Counted from the stretch's first letter, positions 7,691 to 14,969 are shown. The stretch: 16,989 nt of DNA from an uncultured Curtobacterium sp. (GCA_913774725.1 CAJYIG010000320.1:1-16989), one strand, 5' to 3'. A program made the numbers and translations. Notes: generated by a model from the letters alone, not told the origin.

Positions 7691-7696
7691 TAGCGT
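7691..7696 (+). promoter_or_regulatory. candidate -10 element of the NUDIX gene (leaderless)
   Basis: TAGCGT, 6 nt before ATG 7703, fits the TANNNT leaderless promoter pattern common in actinobacteria. No good Shine-Dalgarno sequence is present. The identical hexamer stands 7 nt before the histidine phosphatase start. Confidence 0.5.
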
Positions 7697-7702
7697 GGGG
7701 GC

Positions 7703-8182
7703 ATGCCCACGCCTGACTTCGTCCTGTCCCTGCGCGAGAAGGTCGGGAACGACCCGCTCTGGATGACGGGCATCACCGCCGTCGTCACGCGCGGTGAGGG
7801 CCCGGACCGCGAGCTGCTCGTCGTCCGTCGCGCCGACAACGGCGCGCTGACCCCGGTGACGGGGATCGTCGACCCCGGCGAGGAGCCCGCGGTCGCCGCC
7901 GAGCGCGAGGTCCTCGAGGAGGCCGACGTCGTCGCGGTCGCCGAGCGCCTGACCTGGGTGCACGTCCTGCCCGAGATGACCTACCCGAACGGTGACCGCG
8001 CGCAGTACCTCGACCTGGTCTTCGCGTGCCGGTACGTGTCCGGCACGCCGGCACCCGCCGACGGCGAGAACACCGAGGCGTTCTGGGCGCGGCTCGACGA
8101 TCTGCCAGCGATGTCCGCGGACATGCTCGCCCGGGTCGAGGCGGGCCTGTCCGGCGAGCCGACCGCGCGCTTCGAGCGCTGA
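7703..8182 (+). CDS. NUDIX hydrolase
   Basis: A 159-residue pyrophosphohydrolase acting on nucleoside-diphosphate-linked compounds; the substrate is unknown. The Nudix box is nearly complete: G54, E60, then REVLEE at 68-73. The consensus final Gly is replaced by Asp75 (EEADV). The catalytic Glu residues that bind Mg are all present, so activity is expected. The N-terminal part (FVLSLREKVGNDPLWMTGITAVV) and the ALTPVTGIVDPGEEP context are typical of small actinobacterial members. The start is ATG 7703, apparently leaderless. It is divergent from nagB, with the dre-like palindrome in the gap, and convergent with the ABC operon, with a large palindrome between their ends. A link to amino-sugar metabolism is only positional. 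Confidence 0.92.
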   Translation: MPTPDFVLSLREKVGNDPLWMTGITAVVTRGEGPDRELLVVRRADNGALTPVTGIVDPGEEPAVAAEREVLEEADVVAVAERLTWVHVLPEMTYPNGDRAQYLDLVFACRYVSGTPAPADGENTEAFWARLDDLPAMSADMLARVEAGLSGEPTARFER

Positions 8183-8254
8183 CCGTGCCGGACGGGAGGC
8201 ACGGTGCGGCCCCGCCCCGCGCCTCCAGTCCGTCACCGGGTCGCCTTCACCCCC

Positions 8255-8305
8255 GCGGAAGCGACAGTCCACCGCGAACGGTTCGCGGCAGGGTGTCGCC
8301 TTCGC
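8255..8305. repeat. large imperfect palindrome (REP-like), possible bidirectional terminator
   Basis: Two 25-nt arms (8255-8279 and 8281-8305) around a single G at 8280 match at 19 of 25 positions. The innermost 8 bp are perfect (CCGCGAAC / GTTCGCGG, 8272-8288), and the outer block GCGACA/TGTCGC is also perfect. It lies between the convergent ends of the NUDIX gene (8182) and the ABC ATPase gene (8336), where a terminator for both would sit. Its size and two-block symmetry look more like a REP-type repeat than a plain terminator. Confidence 0.6.
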
Positions 8306-8319
8306 GGAACGCTCCGCGA
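8302..8319. terminator. hairpin after the ABC transporter operon
   Basis: TCGCGGA (8302-8308), loop ACGC, TCCGCGA (8313-8319): a perfect 7-bp stem starting 17 nt past the stop of the minus-strand ATPase gene. It overlaps the outer arm of the 8255-8305 palindrome, so the two could form alternative folds. There is no T-tract, as is usual in such genomes. Confidence 0.5.
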
Positions 8320-8335
8320 CGGTGGGAACGCTCCG

Positions 8336-9406
8336 CTACGCGAGCGGGGCGACCGCGACCGGGGCGCCGAGCAGCCGCAGGGCCACGGCGTCACCGGCCG
8401 CGCGACGGTCGCCGACCTCGTGCTGCACGGTCACGACGGTGTCGTCGTCGAGCCGGACCGTCGTGCGGCGGATCGACCCCAGGAAGCTCGACGCGACGAC
8501 CGTGCCGGTGACGCCCTCCGTGGCGAACGCGACGTCCTCGGGGCGGACGTACGCGGTCACCGGACCGTCCGCGGTGTCCGCAGCGAGCGCCGGGACCCGG
8601 AAGCCGTAGACGAAGACGTCGCCGCCGCGCAGGTCACCCGGCAGGCGGTTCGACTGCCCGACGAAGTCCGCCGTGAAGGCCGAGACCGGGTGGCGGTAGA
8701 GCTCCTCGGGCGTACCGACCTGCTCGATGCCGCCGGCGTGCATCACCGCGATTCGGTCCGAGACGGCGAGCGCCTCCTCCTGGTCGTGGGTGACGAACAC
8801 GGTCGTGATGCCGAGGTCGCTCTGGATGCGGCGGATCTCGTCGCGCAGGGACACCCGCACCTTGGCGTCGAGCGCTGAGAGCGGCTCGTCGAGCAGGAGC
8901 ACGCGCGGGCGGGTGACCAGGGCACGGGCGAGGGCGACGCGCTGCTGCTGTCCGCCGGAGAGCTGGTGCGGGTACCGGTCGGCGAAGTCGGCGAGGTGCA
9001 CCATGTCGAGCGCCTCGATGACCCGCTCCCGACGGGCTGCGGCGGCGACCCGGCGCATCTCGAGGCCGAACGACACGTTCTGCCGCACCGTCATGTGCGG
9101 GAAGAGCGAGTACTGCTGGAACACCATGCCGATGTCGCGACGCTCGACCGGCACCGCGGCGACGTCGACGCCGTCGATGCGGATCGCGCCGGCGTCGATC
9201 ACCTCGAGGCCGGCGAGCGCCCGGAGCGCGGTGGTCTTGCCGCAGCCGGACGGTCCGAGCAGCGAGACGAACTCGCCGGGCTCGATGCGGAGGGACAGCC
9301 CGGCGAGCGCACGGTGGGAGCCGTAGTGCTTCTCCACGGCCTCGATCTCGACGGTCGCGCCCTCGGTGGACAGCGACGCCGGGGTGGCGGGAGCGGTGAC
9401 GGTCAT
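8336..9406 (-). CDS. ABC importer ATP-binding protein (PotA/FbpC type)
   Basis: A 356-residue ATPase that powers the importer encoded by the three upstream genes. Walker A GPSGCGKTT is at 51-59, the Q-loop lies in MVFQQYSLFPHMTV (about 94-107), the signature LSGGQQQR is at 149-156, Walker B VLLLDEP is at 169-175 and the switch H207 lies in FVTHDQEEAL. Residues about 270-356 look like a TOBE-type regulatory domain (AYVRPEDVAFA...GTVVASSFLGSIRRTTV). This domain layout is shared by polyamine, iron(III), phosphonate and sulfate importers. The start is ATG 9406 with AAGGAG at 9412-9417. It overlaps the stop of the upstream permease by ATGA, so the two are translationally coupled. It is the last gene of the operon. 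Confidence 0.93.
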   Translation of the reverse strand: MTVTAPATPASLSTEGATVEIEAVEKHYGSHRALAGLSLRIEPGEFVSLLGPSGCGKTTALRALAGLEVIDAGAIRIDGVDVAAVPVERRDIGMVFQQYSLFPHMTVRQNVSFGLEMRRVAAAARRERVIEALDMVHLADFADRYPHQLSGGQQQRVALARALVTRPRVLLLDEPLSALDAKVRVSLRDEIRRIQSDLGITTVFVTHDQEEALAVSDRIAVMHAGGIEQVGTPEELYRHPVSAFTADFVGQSNRLPGDLRGGDVFVYGFRVPALAADTADGPVTAYVRPEDVAFATEGVTGTVVASSFLGSIRRTTVRLDDDTVVTVQHEVGDRRAAGDAVALRLLGAPVAVAPLA

Positions 9407-10278
9407 GCGGACTCCTTCGGGGTGCGCCGGCGGCCCGCGCCGACCCGGCCGATGACGACGAGCAGCACGAAGCCGAACAGCAGTGCGGCGAGCGAGAAGA
9501 CCGCGGCGACGTACGGGTCGGTCTGCTGCACGAGCACGAGCGCGGTCTGGAACGTGGTGCGGGACAGGAACGAGGCGAGGGTGTACTCGCCGAGGACGAC
9601 CGTGATGGTCAGGAAGCACGCGGCCGTGATGCCGCGACGGAGGTTCGGCAGCAGGATCCGCCACGTGACGGTCCACCACGAGGCACCGAGCGATCGAGCG
9701 GCCTCGGAGAGCACCGTGACGTCGACCGCGGTGAGCGCGGTGGCGATCGGACGGAACGCGAACGGCAGCGACACGATGCCGATCGCGAACGCGAGGGTCC
9801 AGGCGCCCGAGCCGAACACCTGGGCGACGACCTGGTACACGGGGATGAAGCCGACCACGAGCACCACGACGGGCACGGTGATCGGCACCAGGCAGACGAA
9901 CTCGAGCACCCGGCGGAGGCGCGGGTAGCGGAGTGCGGTGACGATCTGGGCGGGGAGCAGCACGAACAGCACGATCGCCACCGTGATCGCGGCGATGAGC
10001 AGGGACGCCACGAGACCGTCGAAGACCGGCTGGTACGTGGCGGTGTTCGCGGGGTCGACGATCGCCGCGTAGTGGTCGAGAGTGAGCCCGCCGTCGGTGC
10101 CCTGCCGGAAGGTGAACTGCGCCAGGGCGACCAGCGGCACGGCGAAGACGAGTCCGACCAGGGCGAGCACGACGATGGCGGTGACCCGCGACGGGGCGAC
10201 GCCGGAGCGGCCGACGCGGGTCGCGCCTCCAGGCCGGGGTGCGGTCGCCACGGGGCGGACCGACGACACGGCGGTCAC
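9403..10278 (-). CDS. ABC importer permease, second subunit
   Basis: A 291-residue membrane protein of the binding-protein-dependent transport family. About six hydrophobic segments are visible, for example AIVVLALVGLVFAVPLVALA, LVASLLIAAITVAIVLFVLL and VCLVPITVPVVVLVVGFI, and the last is AVFSLAALLFGFVLLVVIG. The EAA coupling loop reads EAARSLGASWWTVTWRILLP, which docks to the ATPase. The start is taken as GTG 10278 because it overlaps the stop of the upstream permease (GTGA) and leaves a short basic N-terminus. The frame is open further upstream but there overlaps the other permease. The stop overlaps the ATPase start. It works as a heterodimer with the 10275-11327 product. Confidence 0.9.
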   Translation of the reverse strand: MTAVSSVRPVATAPRPGGATRVGRSGVAPSRVTAIVVLALVGLVFAVPLVALAQFTFRQGTDGGLTLDHYAAIVDPANTATYQPVFDGLVASLLIAAITVAIVLFVLLPAQIVTALRYPRLRRVLEFVCLVPITVPVVVLVVGFIPVYQVVAQVFGSGAWTLAFAIGIVSLPFAFRPIATALTAVDVTVLSEAARSLGASWWTVTWRILLPNLRRGITAACFLTITVVLGEYTLASFLSRTTFQTALVLVQQTDPYVAAVFSLAALLFGFVLLVVIGRVGAGRRRTPKESA

Positions 10279-11327
10279 CGCTGCCACCGCGCAGCGCGAC
10301 GCTGGAGCAGCGAGTAGGCGCCCATCACGACCGCCATGACCACGACCATGCCGAGAGCGAGCACGCCCGCGACGTTCTGCAGGCCGATGATCGTCTCGCT
10401 GGTGAGCTGCGTGCGGATCGTCAGCGGGACGATGCCGCCCTGCGAGATGAGGGCCGCGGCGGTGGCGAACGACGAGAACGCGTTCGCGAAGAGCAGGAGC
10501 AGCGACCCCCAGAACGCCGGTGCGAGCACGGGCAGGGCGATGCGCCGCCAGTAGGTCGCGCGTGAGGCGCCGAGGGTCGCGGCGGCCTCGCCCCACTGGG
10601 AGCGGACCCCCTCGAGCGCGGGCATGAACGTGAGGACCATGAGCGGCACCTGGAAGTAGACGTAGGGGATGACGAGGCCGGGCACGGTGTACAGGAAGGC
10701 ACCGTCGGCGTTGAGGTCGAGGCCGAAGGCGGACACCAGCCAGGTGGTGACGAGTCCCTGCGCGCCGATCGTGGCGATGAACGCGAAGGCGAGCATCACG
10801 CCGCCGAACTGGGCGAGCACGCTCGCGGCGGAGTCGATCATCGAGCGGACGAACCCGTCGGGCCGCAGTGCGGAGAGCGCCCAGCAGACCACGGCTCCGA
10901 CCACCGCGCCGATCACGGCCGAGACCGCGGACAGGCCGAACGAGCCGCCGAAGGCACGGAGGACGGACGGGTCACGGAACGCTGCGAGGTTCGCGAGGGT
11001 GAACGCTCCGTCGCCGGTCGTGAACCCGCTCCCCACCGCGATCACGGCGGGGACGGCGAGGAACAGCAGGACGTACGCGGCGAACGGGGTGAGGCCGAGC
11101 CACGCGAGGCCGGGGCGGCGACGAGACGGAGCTCGCCGCTGCGGTGCCGGGGCGGGTACGACGGGGGCATCGGCCGCCGAGCCGACGGCGCTGCTCCCCG
11201 CGGGAGCGACGCCGGTGGCGGCCGGGACGGGTGGGTGTCCCGGTCCCGGCTGTCCTGCCGGTCCCGGCTGTCCCGGCTGTCCCGGCACGAACGCGCTGGC
11301 GCCGCTCGGGGCCGATGCGGTGGTCAT
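10275..11327 (-). CDS. ABC importer permease, first subunit, with Pro/Gly-rich N-terminal extension
   Basis: A 350-residue permease. The membrane part begins at about residue 75 (LAWLGLTPFAAYVLLFLAVPAVIAVG) and has about six segments. The EAA loop reads EAAATLGASRATYWRRIALP. The first 75 residues are unusual for this family: an unstructured cytoplasmic leader with PGQPGQPGPAGQPGPGHPP near residues 18-36, followed by an Ala/Pro/Arg-rich run. The repeat comes from a CCCGGCTGT-like unit repeated at 11239-11284. The start ATG 11327 is 5 nt after the substrate-binding protein stop; no strong Shine-Dalgarno is seen, so coupling is likely. A later start that removes the leader is possible, but no good candidate with a ribosome site is visible. 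It pairs with the 9403-10278 permease. Confidence 0.88.
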   Translation of the reverse strand: MTTASAPSGASAFVPGQPGQPGPAGQPGPGHPPVPAATGVAPAGSSAVGSAADAPVVPAPAPQRRAPSRRRPGLAWLGLTPFAAYVLLFLAVPAVIAVGSGFTTGDGAFTLANLAAFRDPSVLRAFGGSFGLSAVSAVIGAVVGAVVCWALSALRPDGFVRSMIDSAASVLAQFGGVMLAFAFIATIGAQGLVTTWLVSAFGLDLNADGAFLYTVPGLVIPYVYFQVPLMVLTFMPALEGVRSQWGEAAATLGASRATYWRRIALPVLAPAFWGSLLLLFANAFSSFATAAALISQGGIVPLTIRTQLTSETIIGLQNVAGVLALGMVVVMAVVMGAYSLLQRRAARWQR

Positions 11328-11332
11328 GCTGC

Positions 11333-12481
11333 TCAGGACCCCATCGTGGCGGACCACTTCGCGGCGAGGACCTTCGCCGCGTCGGTGACCTGCGCGTCGG
11401 TGAGCTCGACGTAGTCCTTCGGCATGCCGCCGGCGGCCTCGAGCGCGTCCTTGTCGACCGTGCCCGACTGCTCCATCGCCGCGAGGGTCGACGGGAACGC
11501 ACCGGCCTGCAGGTACAGGTTCTGGGCGTCCGGGCTGGCGATGTACTCCTGCCACAGGCGTGCGGCTGCGGGGTGCGGTGCGTCCTTGTTGATCGCCTGC
11601 GAGTAGTAGGAGCCGAGCGCCTGGCCCTCGGGGACGACGGTCTTCCAGTTCTTGTTCCCGCTCGACCCGGCGGCCGGGCCCCACGCGAGGTTGTTGTACG
11701 ACCACTGGACGACGACCGGGGTCTCGCCCGAGGCGACCGTCGCCTGCGTGGGCAGCACGTTCTGGAAGTTGCCGGCCTGCTTCAGCTTGCCGAAGTAGTC
11801 GACACCCTTGGTGATGTCGTCCGCCGAGCCGCCGTTCTCGAGCGCGGCGAGGTACACCGCCGACGCGGCCTGGTTCGCCTGCGTCGGGTCACCCGCGATC
11901 GAGACCTTGCCCTTGTACTCGCTGCCGAGCAGGTCGTTCAGGTCCTTCGGCGCGTCCGTGATCTTCGACGAGTCGTACCCGATCGACATCAGGCCCGTGT
12001 AGTCACGGGTCCACTTGCCGTCCGCGTCCTTGAGCGTGTCGGGGATGTCCGACCAGTTCGCGACCTTGTAGTCCGTGAGCAGGTCGAGGTTCTGCTGCAT
12101 CACGGCATTGCCGAGGTCGAGCACGTCCGGGGCGGTCGACTGGCCCTTCTGCGACTTGACGGCGGCGACCTCGTCGGCGCTCGAGCCGTTCGGGTTCGCC
12201 GAGTTGATCTTGATGTCGTACTTCTTCTCGAAGCCGTCGATGATCTTGCCGTAGTTCGCCCAGGTCGGCGGGAGGGCGATGACGTTGAGCTGGCCCTCCG
12301 CCTTCGCGGCCTTGACCAGGGCGTCCATGCCGCCGGCCGACTCGGCGCTGGTGGCGGTCTTCCAGTCGGCGTCGCCGGAGCCGGAGCTCGTGCTCGCCGA
12401 GCTCGTGGCCGAGCAACCGGCCAGGGTGACGACTGCTGCTGCGGCCAGGGCGATGCCGGCCAGGGTGCGGGTGTGCTGCAC
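11333..12481 (-). CDS. ABC importer substrate-binding lipoprotein
   Basis: A 382-residue extracellular solute-binding protein and the first gene of the operon. The signal peptide MQHTRTLAGIALAAAAVVTLAGC ends in a clear LAGC lipobox, so Cys23 should be lipidated. A Ser/Thr/Gly-rich tether follows. The mature part has the two-lobe type II fold signs of the AfuA/PotD-like group, including LNVIALPPTWANYGKIIDGFEKKYDI, APDVLDLGNAVM, WTRDYTGLMSIGYDSSKI and LLGSEYKGKVSI. Relatives bind polyamines, iron(III), thiamine or aminoethylphosphonate; I cannot choose among these. The start is GTG 12481 with GGAAGG 8 nt upstream. The operon layout (binding protein, two permeases, ATPase) supports an importer. 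The promoter should lie in the 267-nt gap upstream, but I could not identify it. Confidence 0.92.
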   Translation of the reverse strand: MQHTRTLAGIALAAAAVVTLAGCSATSSASTSSGSGDADWKTATSAESAGGMDALVKAAKAEGQLNVIALPPTWANYGKIIDGFEKKYDIKINSANPNGSSADEVAAVKSQKGQSTAPDVLDLGNAVMQQNLDLLTDYKVANWSDIPDTLKDADGKWTRDYTGLMSIGYDSSKITDAPKDLNDLLGSEYKGKVSIAGDPTQANQAASAVYLAALENGGSADDITKGVDYFGKLKQAGNFQNVLPTQATVASGETPVVVQWSYNNLAWGPAAGSSGNKNWKTVVPEGQALGSYYSQAINKDAPHPAAARLWQEYIASPDAQNLYLQAGAFPSTLAAMEQSGTVDKDALEAAGGMPKDYVELTDAQVTDAAKVLAAKWSATMGS

Positions 12482-12748
12482 GGGGTGTGCCTTCCGGGTG
12501 CTGTGGGGGTTCGGGTGTCCGGGGGTCCGGGTTCGGCACGATGCTGGACGGGTCCGGTTTCGGGGTCGTGCTGCGGCGGTGAACGGTGGCGGAACAGCGG
12601 GTGCAGCTGTACGGTTTCGCTGCCGGGGACGGTCTCCGGCGAGAGCTGGTCGCGTCCGCCGCGCACGCTGCGGTCACGTCCGGCACGACGCACGGTCGCG
12701 TCCGCCGCACACGCTGCGGTCGCGTCCACGGACAGCCGGGAGGCACGG
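12482..12748. other. divergent intergenic region upstream of the ABC operon
   Basis: This gap holds the promoters of the ABC operon (minus) and the DUF1905 gene (plus). The ABC-proximal part (12489-12535) is G/T-rich with runs of TCCGGG-like words. The other half carries the 46-nt-period direct repeat. I found no convincing -35/-10 pair and no DasR-type palindrome in it. Confidence 0.5.
12648..12727. repeat. direct repeat, two 34-nt copies with 46-nt period
   Basis: Copies at 12648-12681 and 12694-12727 agree at 32 of 34 positions. Each begins and ends with GGTCRCGTCC, so that decamer occurs four times (12648, 12672, 12694, 12718) at spacings of 24, 22 and 24 nt. The repeat ends 22 nt before the DUF1905 start. 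It may be a regulatory array or a duplicated scrap of a dispersed repeat. Confidence 0.8.
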
Positions 12749-13186
12749 GTGCAGTTCACGACGACGGTCCTGCAGGCGAGGAAGACGGCCACCGGCCTGC
12801 CCGTCCCCGAGGAGGTCATCGACGGCCTCGGCTCCGGGAAGCGTCCCGCCGTGGTCGTCACGATCGACGGCGGGTACACCTACCGGTCCACGGTCGGGGT
12901 GATGGGCGGGCAGTTCCTGGTCCCGTTGTCCGAGGCGCACCGCACCGCTGCGGGCATCACCGCCGGGGACACCGTCGAGGTCACGCTCGAGGTCGACACC
13001 CTGCCGCGGACGGTCGAGCTGCCGGCCGACCTGGCATCGGCGTTCGAGGAGGCCGGGGTCCGGGCGGCCTACGAGACCCTGTCGGCGTCACGGCAGCGGG
13101 CGCTCGTGGACCCGGTGCTCGCGGCGAAGGCCCCGGAGACGCGGCAGCGCCGGATCGACAAGGCCGTCGAGGCGCTGCGCGGGTAG
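12749..13186 (+). CDS. DUF1905 / YdeI-OmdA-like protein
   Basis: A 145-residue protein. Residues 1-85 (VQFTTTVLQARKTATGLPVPEEVIDGLGSGKRPAVVVTIDGGYTYRSTV...GDTVEVTLEVD) form the DUF1905 beta-barrel-like domain. Residues about 90-145 (VELPADLASAFEEAGVRAAYETLSASRQRALVDPVLAAKAPETRQRRIDKAVEALRG) form the YdeI/OmpD-associated helical domain. The biochemical role of this family is not established. The start is GTG 12749, with GGGAGG at 12738-12743. The frame is open far upstream, but that is only antisense to the ABC genes. The gene is monocistronic, divergent from the ABC operon and convergent with the hydratase gene. Confidence 0.85.
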   Translation: MQFTTTVLQARKTATGLPVPEEVIDGLGSGKRPAVVVTIDGGYTYRSTVGVMGGQFLVPLSEAHRTAAGITAGDTVEVTLEVDTLPRTVELPADLASAFEEAGVRAAYETLSASRQRALVDPVLAAKAPETRQRRIDKAVEALRG

Positions 13187-13198
13187 GCGGGTGTTGCT

Positions 13199-13273
13199 GT
13201 TCCGCGCGTCGGCGGTCGTTCCGCGCGTCGGCGGTCGTTCCGCGCGTAGGAGGTCGTTCCGCGCGTAGGGCTC
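13199..13273 (+). repeat. tandem 19-nt repeat, four copies
   Basis: GTTCCGCGCGTCGGCGGTC occurs twice exactly (13199-13217, 13218-13236). A variant ending GTAGGAGGTC follows (13237-13255), then a partial fourth copy (13256-13273). The array starts 12 nt after the DUF1905 stop. The same 19-nt period and core TCCGCGCGT recur in opposite orientation at 16172-16202. Confidence 0.9.
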
Positions 13274-13290
13274 AGGAACTTTCCGCTTCC

Positions 13291-13333
13291 CATGCGCGAT
13301 CGCGACTTCCAGGTCGGGTGCGATGGGCTCGAA
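13291..13333 (+). repeat. second block of the dispersed repeat, copy A
   Basis: CATGCGCGAT (13291-13300), 19 variable nt, then GCGATGGGCTCGAA (13320-13333). The same two words at exactly the same 29-nt spacing occur on the minus strand at 16130-16088, again downstream of TCCGCGCGT repeats. Confidence 0.8.
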
Positions 13334-13344
13334 CGACCTTCGGC

Positions 13345-14226
13345 TCAGCGACCGAGTTCGACCAACACCTTCGGGATCTCGGCGAGGAGCTCGCTGGCCA
13401 GGTAGCCGAGCGGCCCGACCTGCACCGCGAGCCGATCGCCCGCGGCTGCGTGCACGTACGACGCCCAGGCGACGGCCTGCGCGGGCTCCGCCCCGCGGGC
13501 GAGCAGTCCGACCACCACGCCGGACAGCACGTCGCCGCTGCCGCTCGTCCCGAGTCCGCCGGAGCCGGTGCCCTTCACCCAGGCGCGGCCGTCGGGGGCC
13601 GCGATGACGTCGGACAGCGCGACCACGGCGCCGTACCGCTCGGCGATCTCCCGGGCGTCGGCGACGTCGTCGTCCCCGCAGTCCCGACCGAGCAGCCGTT
13701 CTGCCTCGCCGCTGTTCGGCGTGAGCACGAGTCGACCTCGCAGGGGCCGGAGCCGTTCCTCCACGTCGGCGGCCACGCCGAGCGCGAAGGCGTCGAGCAC
13801 GACGAGGGTGTCCGGGCCGACGGCGTCCGCGATGCCCGCGACCAGGTCCCGCGCGCCGTCCGGCTCGTCCAGGCCGGGACCGACCAGCACGGCGTCGGCT
13901 GCTGCGGCCGACTCGCGCACGGCCTCGATCGCGCCGACGGCGACGTGTCCGGCCTCGCCCTCGTCGAGCGGCACGACGCCCGACTCGGGGACGGCGACCG
14001 CGACGTGGTTCGCCACGCTCGACCCGACCGCCAGCGACAGTCGTCCGGCTCCCACGCGCAGTGCGGCGAGCGCCGACAGCATCGCGGCACCGGGGGTGTG
14101 CGCCGCGCCGCCGACGACGAGGACCTGCCCGCGGCCGTACTTACCGGCGCCGGGGTCGGGCAGCGCCCACTCGCGCAGGACGTTGGGCGTGATGTGCTGC
14201 GGCGCTGCGGCTTCCTCATTCGACAC
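13345..14226 (-). CDS. nnrD: ADP/ATP-dependent NAD(P)H-hydrate dehydratase
   Basis: Repairs hydrated NADH/NADPH by dehydration at the expense of ADP or ATP. It is a ribokinase-like CARKD-domain protein of 293 residues. Marks are GKYGRGQVLVVGGAAHTPGAAML (residues 29-50), LVGPGL, LVLTPNSGEAERLLG (167-180) and GTSGSGDVLSG (226-236), with the catalytic Asp232. The epimerase domain that is fused in many bacterial NnrD proteins is absent, so this is the stand-alone dehydratase form. The start is GTG 14226 with AAGGA about 8 nt upstream. It overlaps the end of the histidine phosphatase gene by 11 nt, which suggests an operon. No epimerase gene is visible in the window. Confidence 0.92.
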   Translation of the reverse strand: MSNEEAAAPQHITPNVLREWALPDPGAGKYGRGQVLVVGGAAHTPGAAMLSALAALRVGAGRLSLAVGSSVANHVAVAVPESGVVPLDEGEAGHVAVGAIEAVRESAAAADAVLVGPGLDEPDGARDLVAGIADAVGPDTLVVLDAFALGVAADVEERLRPLRGRLVLTPNSGEAERLLGRDCGDDDVADAREIAERYGAVVALSDVIAAPDGRAWVKGTGSGGLGTSGSGDVLSGVVVGLLARGAEPAQAVAWASYVHAAAGDRLAVQVGPLGYLASELLAEIPKVLVELGR

Positions 14227-14956
14227 GGGCGTCGTCCTTCCGACCGCTGTGCTCGGTGACCTCGTCGTCGTCGAGGTGTCCCACGGCGGAGAACTCCTCG
14301 AGGGTCCACGGGGAACCGGGCCCGTCGCGGTGCAGTCGTGTCAGCGACGCGTTCGCGACCGTGTGGTCCTCGGCGAACGCCATGAGCGCCGGCTCGTCGA
14401 GGTCGAGGCAGACCGCGACGGCGAGCATCACGACAGCGTCGTGCGCGGCGACGAGCAGCCGTTCGGTGCCCTCGAGCCGATCGACGTCCGTCAGCACGGT
14501 GCGGAGGCGGAGCATCACGTCCGCCCAGGACTCCCCGCCGGCGGGGCGGTGGTAGTACTTGCCGAGCCACTGTCGTCGGCGTTCCTCGTCCGGGTACCGG
14601 TTCTGGACCCCCACGCGGGTGAGCAGGTCGAGGACGCCGAGCTCGCGGTCGCGCAGCCGCTCGTCGACGCGCTTCGGCGGCTCGGTCAGTCCGCCGGCGT
14701 CGAGCGCGATGCCGATCGTCTGCTGCGCCCGGCGGTACGGCGAGACCCACAGTGCCACCGGGACGTCGTCGACCCCGCGATCGGCGAGCTCCTGCCCGAG
14801 CGCTCGGGACTGCTCCCGGCCCAGCGGGCTCAGCGGGACGTCGGCGTCGCGGTGGTCGACCTCGATGACGTCGGCTCCCGCGGCCTCGGCCCGCGCAGCG
14901 GCGACGTTCGCGGTCGACTCCCCGTGGCGGACGAGCCAGATCTCGGTGACAGCCAT
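14216..14956 (-). CDS. histidine phosphatase family protein
   Basis: A 246-residue phosphoglycerate-mutase-like phosphatase. The catalytic signature LVRHGESTAN carries the phospho-acceptor H11 with R10. Other family marks are LSPLGREQS, SPYRRAQQT (R75/R76), RLRDRELGVLD (E105) and AAHDAVVM (H172, where the more usual pattern is GH). All core catalytic residues are visible. The substrate is unknown; the conserved LGxxDLLT-type middle region is seen in actinobacterial proteins of this group. The start is chosen at ATG 14956, with an upstream in-frame alternative at 14974. No Shine-Dalgarno precedes it, but TAGCGT lies 7 nt upstream, so the transcript is probably leaderless. Its end overlaps the nnrD start by 11 nt, so the two are co-transcribed. 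Confidence 0.9.
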   Translation of the reverse strand: MAVTEIWLVRHGESTANVAAARAEAAGADVIEVDHRDADVPLSPLGREQSRALGQELADRGVDDVPVALWVSPYRRAQQTIGIALDAGGLTEPPKRVDERLRDRELGVLDLLTRVGVQNRYPDEERRRQWLGKYYHRPAGGESWADVMLRLRTVLTDVDRLEGTERLLVAAHDAVVMLAVAVCLDLDEPALMAFAEDHTVANASLTRLHRDGPGSPWTLEEFSAVGHLDDDEVTEHSGRKDDARVE

Positions 14957-14963
14957 GGGCGCG

Positions 14964-14969
14964 ACGCTA
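14964..14969 (-). promoter_or_regulatory. candidate -10 element of the phosphatase gene (leaderless)
   Basis: TAGCGT on the minus strand, 7 nt before ATG 14956, with no ribosome-binding sequence. It is identical to the hexamer before the NUDIX gene. This also decides the start in favour of 14956 over 14974, which lies upstream of the hexamer. Confidence 0.5.

Noticed and set aside
12482..12560. A DasR-type site upstream of the ABC operon
   Set aside because: I searched for TGGTC/GACCA pairs at dre spacing in this gap and found none.
11144..13186. A 680-codon open frame ending at the DUF1905 stop
   Set aside because: Only the last 145 codons have family character and a ribosome site (GTG 12749). 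The rest is antisense to the substrate-binding protein.
13199..13273. A CRISPR array
   Set aside because: The 19-nt units are directly adjacent with no spacers, and no cas genes are near.
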